The notes beneath the pieces were generated by a model. The model was given only the letters and a program-made list of their open reading frames with translations, searched no databases and was not told the DNA's origin. Shown piece after piece: positions 1 through 5,553 of a DNA stretch of 6,792 bases. Numbering within the stretch: position 1 is the stretch's first letter; each line of letters begins with the position of its first letter. Position numbers and translations under genes: made by a program. The stretch comes from JABIDZ01 sp964402905 (GTDB lineage: Archaea; Iainarchaeota; Iainarchaeia; Iainarchaeales; JAAZKV01): the NCBI GenBank assembly GCA_964402905.1, contig CAYODU010000035.1, positions 1 through 6,792 on the forward strand. The letters run 5' to 3'.

Positions 1-1369
1 TTATGCTATAAATATTTCCGTTAACTATTAGCACATCACTCATTTCGTTGTATTGCTGGGGCACTTTTTTCCCGTTAACTTCAAGCGTTAAAGTAACAAC
101 TTTCTCCGCTTTTCTGTTGGCATCTTCTATAAGCGCATCTCTTAAAGTATAAATCCTATTCAAATCATAATTAATTTCTTGTTCAATTTCAGATATTCTT
201 TGGACATAACAATTAGTTATCAGATTTTCTTTCTCTTCTTCACTTAAATTTACTTTTCTTGTAGCTTCTCCTACTAATTGCTCGCATTTACCGTAACTTA
301 TTTTTACTCTTATTGATTTTTGTTTAACAAATCCTTTGAGCATTAGTGTACTTTCTGTAAGTGCTCCGTCGTCAGTGTTTTCTATTATTTCTTGAGAGAT
401 TTTTGTTTTTATGGTTAAAGTGTATGGGCTAGTATCGGATATCCATTCGTATTCTAATCTGTCTTTGTCTATTCCGCTAAATTCAATTATTGGTGTTCCA
501 GTAATTTCGTTGTCTTCAAAAGTTATGGTTATGCTGTCGTCAGGAAATTCTTTTGAGGCAAATAGTTCTATTTCTTCTATATCAGCTAGTTTTAATTTGT
601 TGTTTTTAATATAAGTTAGTTCCATGCTAATTCCGTTTTTTGTTAAAGTAATGAGTTCGTTTTCTTTTTTCACGCTGAATTTTTTTACTGATGCGCTTAT
701 TGCGCTTGAAAAAATATTTAGTATTTTTGCCGAATTTTCATTTCCATTATCAGCTGCTGCAAAAGATAGTTTTGTTTCTTTTTCGCTAGATTCTAATCCG
801 GCTCCTTGGAGATTATTCAAAAATTCCTGCATTACTTCTTTGCTTTGTTCAATATTGAAATTGTTTTCATCTTGCATTGCAGCTTCTTTTACTATTTCAT
901 TAAATGTTTGGGCATCCATTTCGTTGAGTTGGTTGTATTTTGATAAAGGAATTGCAAAAAGAAGAGTTGTTTTTGTTTTGTCCCCAATTGGTGAATCAAT
1001 TTTAATTGTTTTTTTCCCTGGAGATAAATCTTCTTGGGTAAGTAGTAGTATTGGGTCTTCTTCAATCACTGTTGAAGAAAAGTCTCCGCTTGATTTTATC
1101 TGGGAAACACTTTCTGCAATGCTTTTTGGGATTATGAGAAAAGCAATTGCGGGGTTTGCGGAATCAAATTCATAAATTTCAGTCCTAGTATTTGTGTTTT
1201 CGTTTAGTGTTATTGTTTTTGTTATTTCAAAATCAGTGTAACTAATTGTTTGAATAGTTTTTTGTTCTTGGTTAAATGTTCCTGTGAAAAAAAGAATTGC
1301 GACAATGACTATCACTACAATCGGCAAAATGATTTTTGTTGCTCGCCCCTGTGATTCTCTGTCGCGCAT
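1..1369 (-). CDS. Hypothetical membrane-anchored, extracytoplasmic protein (3' end beyond window)
   Basis: I do not recognise the family. Reading the minus strand from an ATG at 1369 gives 456 codons with no stop; the gene runs off the window at position 1, so the C-terminus is missing. The protein begins with a short charged stretch (MRDRESQGRATK), then one strongly hydrophobic segment at about residues 13-29, with no clear signal-peptidase site. It therefore looks like an N-terminal signal anchor with the rest outside the cytoplasm. Residues 35-350 alternate short hydrophobic and polar stretches, as in beta-rich surface proteins, interrupted by a Gln/Asn/Glu-rich part around 145-215. Residues 375-425 look helical and charged. 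The only cysteines seen are C362 and C387, which could form a disulfide. A TATA-like box about 25 nt before the ATG supports this start and a leaderless mRNA. The gene is well separated from the GNAT gene upstream. Open frame certain; function unknown. Confidence 0.85.
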   Translation of the reverse strand, partial: MRDRESQGRATKIILPIVVIVIVAILFFTGTFNQEQKTIQTISYTDFEITKTITLNENTNTRTEIYEFDSANPAIAFLIIPKSIAESVSQIKSSGDFSSTVIEEDPILLLTQEDLSPGKKTIKIDSPIGDKTKTTLLFAIPLSKYNQLNEMDAQTFNEIVKEAAMQDENNFNIEQSKEVMQEFLNNLQGAGLESSEKETKLSFAAADNGNENSAKILNIFSSAISASVKKFSVKKENELITLTKNGISMELTYIKNNKLKLADIEEIELFASKEFPDDSITITFEDNEITGTPIIEFSGIDKDRLEYEWISDTSPYTLTIKTKISQEIIENTDDGALTESTLMLKGFVKQKSIRVKISYGKCEQLVGEATRKVNLSEEEKENLITNCYVQRISEIEQEINYDLNRIYTLRDALIEDANRKAEKVVTLTLEVNGKKVPQQYNEMSDVLIVNGNIYSI

Positions 1370-1389
1370 AATTAAATAGTGCCATGGCT

Positions 1390-1404
1390 TAATTTAAACC
1401 TTTC
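1390..1404 (-). promoter_or_regulatory. Archaeal BRE/TATA promoter of the exported-protein gene
   Basis: On the coding strand the sequence reads GAAAGG (BRE-like, 1404-1399) followed by TTTAAATTA (TATA-like, 1398-1390). The box centre lies about 25 nt before the ATG at 1369. Archaeal transcription usually starts 22-27 nt downstream of the TATA centre, so the transcript should begin at or next to the start codon. No SD-like sequence precedes the ATG, which agrees with a leaderless mRNA. The T-rich stretch just upstream (1411-1426 on the coding strand) could end the gltX-GNAT transcript. Confidence 0.5.
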
Positions 1405-1435
1405 TTGCGCAAAATCAGCAAAAAGAATTTTTCCT

Positions 1436-1945
1436 TTATTTTATCTCATAAACCATTTCTAGGCAGGGCTTTTCGTTAGCGAAACTCTTTTTTCCTGTTT
1501 TTTTGAAACCAAAAGTACTGTATGATTTAATAGCATCCATATTGTCTGTTTCAACATCAAGAATTACTTTTCTTGCAGGAGTATCAGTTTTTACAATATT
1601 AATTATTTCTGCGAGCATTTGTTGGGTTAATCCTTGTCCCCTATAAGCTGGATTTATTTGAATTCCGAATAACCTAACCCTATTTCCTTTCCAATCATAC
1701 TCCATTTGAAATTCTGCTTCTGCAAGAGAACTTTTTTTATTGCGTCCTATAGTTACTCTTCCCTCAAAAATCCCGTTAACATGTCTATTGAAATGAACTC
1801 TTTGTACAAGTGGTCTTTTCCCAACAGTTCTATTTATGTGTCTGCTATAATTTGTTCCAAGCGGATTAATATCAAAAGCAGTGCTTACAGAACTTACTTT
1901 TGCTCTTTCATTTTTTTTTACTGGGCGTTTTCCGGGTAAAGGCAA
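1436..1945 (-). CDS. GNAT-family N-acetyltransferase
   Basis: Predicted acyl-CoA-dependent N-acetyltransferase of 169 residues; the substrate cannot be told. The GNAT core lies in the C-terminal two thirds. Motif A is the strand GIQINPAY followed by the acyl-CoA pyrophosphate loop R102-G-Q-G-L-T107 and its helix. Motif B spans about 127-150, with N135, A138, Y142 and a terminal GF (146-147), all typical of the fold. The last position of the R-x-x-G-x-G/A loop is Thr, a mild deviation. The first 55 residues are basic (GKRPVKKNERAK, NYSRHINRTVGKR) and I cannot place them in a known domain. The gene follows gltX by 6 nt, so the two are probably cotranscribed. The start used is TTG at 1945, preceded by GGTGAT with a 5-nt spacer. 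An ATG at 1952 in another frame would enter this frame if a 9-A run (1911-1919) were one base shorter. A RimI-like protein acetylase is possible but unproven. Confidence 0.85.
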   Translation of the reverse strand: MPLPGKRPVKKNERAKVSSVSTAFDINPLGTNYSRHINRTVGKRPLVQRVHFNRHVNGIFEGRVTIGRNKKSSLAEAEFQMEYDWKGNRVRLFGIQINPAYRGQGLTQQMLAEIINIVKTDTPARKVILDVETDNMDAIKSYSTFGFKKTGKKSFANEKPCLEMVYEIK

Positions 1946-1950
1946 TTTTC

Positions 1951-1956
1951 ATCACC
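1951..1956 (-). promoter_or_regulatory. SD site GGTGAT overlapping the gltX stop codon
   Basis: The coding strand reads GGGTGATGAAAATTG. GGTGAT is a perfect complement to the conserved AUCACC near the 3' end of archaeal 16S rRNA. It lies 5 nt before the TTG at 1945 and contains the gltX TGA stop (1954-1952). The same geometry occurs before L13 and L18e, which favours TTG at 1945 as the GNAT start and suggests translational coupling to gltX. Confidence 0.6.
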
Positions 1957-3628
1957 CATGTGCGAAAACACAGTGAATTGTGTTTTCTTTTGTTTCTTCA
2001 ATATTAGCGTAACCTATTTCCTCAAAGTGAATAATTCCTTTTTCTTTAAGAATTTGTCTTGAAGTTAGTCCAATCCTTTCTGTTCCATCGCTCATAAGTA
2101 ATTTTGCATCAATTGTATTCTCTTTTTTCAGCCAAGAAACAATCGGGTTCTTTGCTTGCGAATAAGAAATAAAAGTACCTTTTGCTCCAAATTCTGTTAC
2201 TTCATCAAGTCTTAGATTAAAACCTTTTTTTAAGCGAATTATTTCGCCTGCTTTGTGTCTAACAATTTCTTTTTTGTTTACAAGTAATTGTATTATTGGT
2301 TCTTTGAAATTTATTTTTTCGCCGTAACTCTCTGTTTCTCCAAAACCCATATTATAAATTTCTATTTGAACAGCTTCTTCAAAGAAAGGGTATTCATTTA
2401 CTTCTCCCAAAAATTCTTTGTTTGCTGCGGCAAAGTTCTCTGTAGTAATTTTAACTTCTTTTAGGGATACTCCGCAATCAGTTATTATTTTTCGTATTGC
2501 TTCTGCTCTAAAACCGCGTCTCCGCAAAGCCATTATTGTTGTCATTCTTGGGTCATCATATCGGGCAATGTGTTCTTTCTCCATTATTATTTTCATTTTG
2601 CTTTTGCTCAAAACCATATCTCCAAGCTTAGATATTTTTCCTAAATAATCAGTGTGTGGAAAATTTTTCCAGCCCATTAAATTGAATAATTCTTTTTGTT
2701 TTTCTCCATTGGTTACATGTTCTTGTCCTCTTATTACATAGTTAACATTCATTTCGTGGTCATCAATTGCAGAAGCTAGGTTATATGATGGCCAGACATG
2801 TTTATCCAGAACTTTTTTGTTTGTGTGATTTACCGTGTCAACAACTTTGGCTATCCACCAGTCCCTTGTTGAGGGATCAGGATTTTTCAAATTTGTTTTT
2901 ATTCGAACAACTGCTTCGCCCTCTTTTATTTCATGCTTTAACATTTTTTTCCATTGCACTAATTGTTCTTTAGCACTTTTTTTTCTACAAGGGCAGGGTT
3001 TTGATTTCCATATTAGTTCACGCCATTTTTCTGATTCACAAAAACAAACATATGCATTTCCTTCTTTCAATAATTTTTCTATAACCTTGTAATAGTATTC
3101 GAGTCTATCTGAAGAAGAGTACATTTCATCAAATTTTATTCCCAGCCATTTAAAATCTCTGATAAATTCTTTTTCTATTCCTTCTACAGGTGTTTTTACT
3201 TTTGGATCAGTATCATCAAATCTAAGAATTAATTTTCCGCCATATTTTTTTACATATTCATCATTTAGTACTGCGGGGCGTGCATGCCCAAAGTGCATTG
3301 CTCCGCTTGGGTTTGGAGCCATCCTACAAATTAGTTTCTCGCCTTTTTTTAGCCAAGTGAGCTCAGGTAAAACCTTTTCTTTCTCAACCGCTTTTAATTC
3401 CCAGCCAATTGCTTCAAATTTTTTGTATTTTTCTTCAAGCAAATCTTTTTTCATTTTATTTATTTCTTGAACAATAAGATTAATTTTTGGCATTGCTTTT
3501 TTCAAATCTGTTTGTGGTAGAAGTGCCTTTACTTTTCCAACAACTGCCCCTGTTTGTGCTTTTCCTTCGTGTTCAAAAGCATTTTTTACAGCGTACTTGC
3601 GTGCAACCATTTCAATAGTTTCAGCCAT
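1952..3628 (-). CDS. gltX: Glutamyl-tRNA synthetase, archaeal type
   Basis: Class I aminoacyl-tRNA synthetase that charges tRNA with glutamate in the cytoplasm. The archaeal form resembles GlnRS in its C-terminal half and in many archaea also makes Glu-tRNA(Gln) for GatDE amidation. At 558 residues it has the usual family length. Order: helical N-terminal region (1-95); Rossmann catalytic core with MAPNPSGAMHFGHARPAVLN (HIGH motif = HFGH at 112-115), RFDDTDP (136-142), a zinc-type cluster C195-x-C197 with C212-x-C214, RDWWIAKVVD, the SYNLASAIDDHEMNV block, RGQEH (300-304) and the KMSKS equivalent VLSKSK (339-344); then a beta-barrel anticodon-binding region from about 410 to the end. All signature motifs are intact. 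ATG at 3628 has no SD, but a TATA-like box sits about 25 nt upstream, so the mRNA is probably leaderless. The GNAT gene follows almost at once. Confidence 0.97.
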   Translation of the reverse strand: MAETIEMVARKYAVKNAFEHEGKAQTGAVVGKVKALLPQTDLKKAMPKINLIVQEINKMKKDLLEEKYKKFEAIGWELKAVEKEKVLPELTWLKKGEKLICRMAPNPSGAMHFGHARPAVLNDEYVKKYGGKLILRFDDTDPKVKTPVEGIEKEFIRDFKWLGIKFDEMYSSSDRLEYYYKVIEKLLKEGNAYVCFCESEKWRELIWKSKPCPCRKKSAKEQLVQWKKMLKHEIKEGEAVVRIKTNLKNPDPSTRDWWIAKVVDTVNHTNKKVLDKHVWPSYNLASAIDDHEMNVNYVIRGQEHVTNGEKQKELFNLMGWKNFPHTDYLGKISKLGDMVLSKSKMKIIMEKEHIARYDDPRMTTIMALRRRGFRAEAIRKIITDCGVSLKEVKITTENFAAANKEFLGEVNEYPFFEEAVQIEIYNMGFGETESYGEKINFKEPIIQLLVNKKEIVRHKAGEIIRLKKGFNLRLDEVTEFGAKGTFISYSQAKNPIVSWLKKENTIDAKLLMSDGTERIGLTSRQILKEKGIIHFEEIGYANIEETKENTIHCVFAHG

Positions 3629-3756
3629 AAAATAAAATAAGCTAATAGTATTTATTATTCTTTGTTTGACAGAATTTATTCATAGTTACTCGCTTTTTTA
3701 TGAGGGCTAGTAAAGTAATTCTTGTTTAAGTATTTGTTTAGTAGTTATTTTTTTGT
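3629..3756. other. trmB-gltX intergenic spacer
   Basis: A 128-nt AT-rich spacer, the longest non-coding stretch in the window. Next to the trmB stop it holds three short direct repeats, and at its gltX end a TATA-like element. A loose inverted pair TTACT/AGTAA lies near the middle (about 3683-3717). I see no tRNA, no C/D-box pattern and no small ORF with a start signal. It lacks a run of T on the coding strand directly after trmB, so trmB may read through into gltX. Confidence 0.6.
3649..3665 (-). promoter_or_regulatory. Probable promoter of gltX (TATA-like box, leaderless)
   Basis: The coding strand reads AAAGAA (BRE-like, 3663-3658) running into TAATAAATA (3657-3649). The box is centred about 25 nt before the gltX ATG at 3628, so transcription should start at or beside the start codon. 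No SD is visible in front of the ATG. The T-rich stretch TTATTTTATTTT at 3640-3629 lies between box and gene and might also help end read-through from trmB. This is AT-rich DNA, so the box is less distinctive than the one at trmB. Confidence 0.4.
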
Positions 3757-3762
3757 TTAGTA
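3721..3762 (+). repeat. Three short direct repeats, TTTGTTTAGTA-like
   Basis: On the plus strand TTTGTTTAGTA occurs exactly at 3733-3743 and 3752-3762, and a near copy, CTTGTTTAAGTA, at 3721-3732. The last copy overlaps the trmB stop codon. The core TTGTTTA recurs on the opposite strand in the trmB promoter (4543-4537). Spacing between the two exact copies is 19 nt from start to start, close to two helical turns. They could be half-sites for a regulator, but AT-rich spacers often contain chance repeats of this length. Confidence 0.4.
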
Positions 3763-4497
3763 TTTTTTTGCGTTTTCCCAGTGGCTTTGGGAATAGTGTG
3801 TTAGGGCGCTTGCCATTGGTTGGTGATCATTCATTATTGTGAAATTATAATCCGGTTTGTCTTTTTTAAAATCAGATATTGCTAGAACAACTTTTTTTCC
3901 ATCAATAATAAATGCATTCAAACCGTGGTTTAAGTGTTTTATTTCCCCGTACTCTTTCAATTTTTTTGTTGGGTAAGAGTTGAGCAATTTTATTGTAACA
4001 TTTTTATCGCATGCCCTTTTCAGTGCTTCTTGTATTATTCCGTGTTCCTCAGTTATCTCTGTTAAACCATGAATTGTTTTAGTTGCTTTAAGTAATTCTT
4101 GTCCAAGAATTCTTTCAAAATCTTGTTTGTCTTTTACTTTCATTACTTTTTCTCCGCCCTCATCTTCGCCTTCTGTTAGTATAAGATTTTCTTTTACTTC
4201 TGTAGCTTCTTTTTCAAGTTCATTTAACTGACTTTTTTTAGTTAGAACAAGTACATCAATTGCTTTACTTGGTTCTATTGCACGATATAGTTTTGGTCTA
4301 CCCTTTATTTCAATTAGTAATCTTTTGTTTATTAGTTTTTCAAGTACATCATATACACGGGTTTTGGGCACCTGTGCTGTCCTAGAAATTGTGGGTGCTT
4401 CAGCTTCTTTTAGCTTAAAAAGAGTATCAAGTGCTTTTGCCTCGTATTCGGTCAAACCCAATTTTGTAAGTAAATCAAAAGTTTCTGAAACAGCCAT
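3757..4497 (-). CDS. TrmB-family winged-helix transcriptional regulator
   Basis: Predicted DNA-binding regulator of 246 residues. Residues 5-77 form a TrmB-type winged helix: LTKLGLTEYEAKAL, then the helix-turn-helix region APTISRTAQVPKTRVYDVLEKLINKRLL, then the wing GRPKLYRAIEPSKAI. A Glu/Lys-rich helix (about 84-107) probably dimerises the protein. Residues 118-246 resemble the phospholipase-D-like effector domain of this family (NVTIKLL, LNAFIIDGKKVVLAISDF), without a catalytic HKD motif. It is shorter than the sugar-sensing TrmB of Thermococcales and lacks room for the separate sugar-binding domain, so a sugar ligand should not be assumed. ATG at 4497 is preceded by AGGTG with a 5-nt spacer and by its own BRE/TATA box. 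Inverted repeats in that promoter suggest autoregulation. The targets are unknown; gltX downstream is one candidate. Confidence 0.9.
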   Translation of the reverse strand: MAVSETFDLLTKLGLTEYEAKALDTLFKLKEAEAPTISRTAQVPKTRVYDVLEKLINKRLLIEIKGRPKLYRAIEPSKAIDVLVLTKKSQLNELEKEATEVKENLILTEGEDEGGEKVMKVKDKQDFERILGQELLKATKTIHGLTEITEEHGIIQEALKRACDKNVTIKLLNSYPTKKLKEYGEIKHLNHGLNAFIIDGKKVVLAISDFKKDKPDYNFTIMNDHQPMASALTHYSQSHWENAKKY

Positions 4498-4502
4498 TCC
4501 AA

Positions 4503-4507
4503 CACCT
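4503..4507 (-). promoter_or_regulatory. SD site AGGTG of trmB-like gene
   Basis: AGGTG lies 5 nt before the ATG at 4497 and matches the anti-SD of archaeal 16S rRNA. It fixes this ATG as the start. With transcription starting about 26 nt below the TATA box, the leader would be roughly 25 nt, enough to carry this site. Confidence 0.6.
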
Positions 4508-4544
4508 GTTAAAAGGAAATATAGTAATATTAAACCTAAACAAG

Positions 4545-4558
4545 TATTTAAATTTACT
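4545..4558 (-). promoter_or_regulatory. BRE/TATA promoter of trmB-like gene
   Basis: The coding strand reads AGTAAA (BRE-like, 4558-4553) followed by TTTAAATA (4552-4545), a good archaeal TATA box. The predicted transcription start is near 4522. The box is flanked by AAGTA at 4559-4555 and TACTT at 4546-4542, an inverted pair centred on the promoter. A longer inverted repeat begins at the BRE side. Both placements would suit control by a bound regulator. Confidence 0.55.
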
Positions 4559-4574
4559 TATTACGGTTAATAAG
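4557..4574. repeat. Perfect inverted repeat upstream of the trmB promoter
   Basis: CTTATTA (4557-4563), CGGT loop, TAATAAG (4568-4574): a perfect 7-bp inverted repeat with a 4-nt centre. It lies in the 98-nt spacer between rps2 and the trmB-like gene and abuts the BRE. It may be an operator for the regulator encoded next to it. As RNA it could form a weak, AT-rich hairpin after rps2, but no T-run follows on the coding strand, so a terminator role is less likely. Confidence 0.5.
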
Positions 4575-4595
4575 CTGTTTACTTTTCTGCGTCAT

Positions 4596-5342
4596 TTATC
4601 GTCTTTGTTGTCTTTTAGCGCCGAATCTACTTTTGAATCTTCCCCTAGTAAAACTTCTTTTTTCCACGGGTTTCTCTTCTATTTCTTGTTCAAAATCTTC
4701 TGGCTTTGCAGTAAAAGCATCTTTTGATATTTCTTTTCTTTCAATAAGTATTTCTCTTGTTAAAAGATAGAATATTAGCGCTATTGATTTTCTTCCTTTA
4801 TTGTTTGCAGGCAAAATAAGATCAATATTCTTTATTTGTGAATCGCTTCCGGCAAGTGAAACAATTGCAAGATTGTTTTCAGATGCTTCTTTTAGTGCTT
4901 GTGCATCTGTTGCTGGATCACAAAGTAGAACAATTTTTGGCTCAAAAAAACTTCTTGATCGTGGATTAGTAAATGTACCTGGAATAAATCTTCCTGTGAT
5001 TACTCTTGCCCCAATCATTGCGCCCATTTTTTTTGCTGCTTGGTAACCATAAAGCCTTCTACATATAATTGCGATATCTTTTCCTTCATATTTAGCAAAT
5101 AGTTTTGCAATCATTCTTATTCTTTGGTCAATTGTTTCTATATTAAAAACCATTAAACCGTCTTTTCTCTTTTTAAAAATGTATTTTCGCATTTCTCCGC
5201 TTTTGAATTTGGTTCCGATGTGGACTCCGCTTTTAAGATAAGTTTCTATATCAGTAAGAAGTTCTTTTCCTTTATAGAACTCCGAATCGGAGCTTTCGTC
5301 GCTTTCTTCTATTACTTTTTCTTTTTTAATTTTTGTTTCCAT
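4596..5342 (-). CDS. rps2: 30S ribosomal protein S2 (uS2)
   Basis: Structural protein of the small ribosomal subunit, 248 residues. Archaeal uS2 signatures are present in order: ETYLKSGVHIGT (33-44), the FNIETIDQRIRMIAKLFAKY helix, TGRFIPGTFTNP (116-127), EPKIVLLCDPATDAQALKEA (134-153), and IDLILPANNKGRKSIALIFYLLTREIL (173-199). Both ends are extended: the first 25 residues are charged with an acidic, serine-rich patch (EESDESSDSE), and the last 40 go from acidic to strongly basic, ending GRFKSRFGAKRQQRR, which probably contacts rRNA. The segment VSLAGSDSQ stands where archaeal S2 often has an ALCDT-like sequence. ATG at 5342 is 11 nt after the rpoN stop, so the gene belongs to the same operon and appears to be its last member here; the next gene has its own promoter. 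Confidence 0.97.
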   Translation of the reverse strand: METKIKKEKVIEESDESSDSEFYKGKELLTDIETYLKSGVHIGTKFKSGEMRKYIFKKRKDGLMVFNIETIDQRIRMIAKLFAKYEGKDIAIICRRLYGYQAAKKMGAMIGARVITGRFIPGTFTNPRSRSFFEPKIVLLCDPATDAQALKEASENNLAIVSLAGSDSQIKNIDLILPANNKGRKSIALIFYLLTREILIERKEISKDAFTAKPEDFEQEIEEKPVEKRSFTRGRFKSRFGAKRQQRR

Positions 5343-5353
5343 CGTAATCCCTT

Positions 5354-5548
5354 TTATTTTTGAAATTTCATTATATCTTCTGTCAAGTCAACACTTGTCA
5401 AGAGTGTTTTTCTGCAGCAATACTTTTTTATTTTCAGTTCGTCAAGAACTTTTCCTGCATCTTCGCCCTTGTCAACTCTTTCTCTAAATTCATGGTATAA
5501 TCCGGCAACCGGCTTTCCACATGAAAAACATCTTATTGGTACTATCAT
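5354..5548 (-). CDS. rpoN: DNA-directed RNA polymerase subunit N (RpoN/Rpb10)
   Basis: Small zinc-binding subunit of the archaeal RNA polymerase, the counterpart of eukaryotic Rpb10; it helps join subunits D/L to the large subunits. The 64-residue length is typical. The N-terminal signature MIVPIRCFSCGKPVAGLY gives zinc ligands C7 and C10, and KKYCCRK gives C44 and C45. The following LLTSVDL matches the family's LL..VDL, with Ser where His is usual. ATG at 5548 lies 5 nt after the S9 stop and is preceded by GAGGT (5560-5556), which overlaps the end of rps9. It sits between S9 and S2 as in many archaea. RpoK, often the next gene, is not present: only 11 nt separate this stop from rps2. Confidence 0.97.
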   Translation of the reverse strand: MIVPIRCFSCGKPVAGLYHEFRERVDKGEDAGKVLDELKIKKYCCRKTLLTSVDLTEDIMKFQK

Positions 5549-5553
5549 TTCAA

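Noticed and set aside
411..1175. Two plus-strand open frames (411-614 and 624-1175, 183 codons) rich in Ser, Phe and Leu
   Set aside because: They lie antisense to the continuous 456-codon minus-strand frame. Their composition is what antisense AT-rich coding DNA gives, they have no SD or TATA context, and they show no domain.
1383..1385. Earlier ATG upstream of the exported-protein gene
   Set aside because: It is in a different frame from the 456-codon frame, closes after a few dozen codons, and lies too near the TATA box for the predicted transcript to include it.
1405..1412. TTGCGCAA palindrome just upstream of the exported-protein BRE
   Set aside because: Eight-bp palindromes are expected by chance; no second copy was seen in the other promoters.
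1706..1939. Plus-strand open frame antisense to the GNAT gene
   Set aside because: It is Phe/Ser/Tyr-rich shadow coding opposite intact GNAT motifs A and B, with no start signal.
2418..3092. Three plus-strand open frames inside gltX
   Set aside because: They overlap one another and the conserved synthetase core on the other strand; no motif or initiation signal.
1952..3628. Glutaminyl- rather than glutamyl-tRNA synthetase
   Set aside because: Archaeal GluRS resembles GlnRS, but GlnRS is not a general archaeal enzyme. The overall motifs and length fit archaeal GluRS; discrimination between tRNA(Glu) and tRNA(Gln) cannot be read here.
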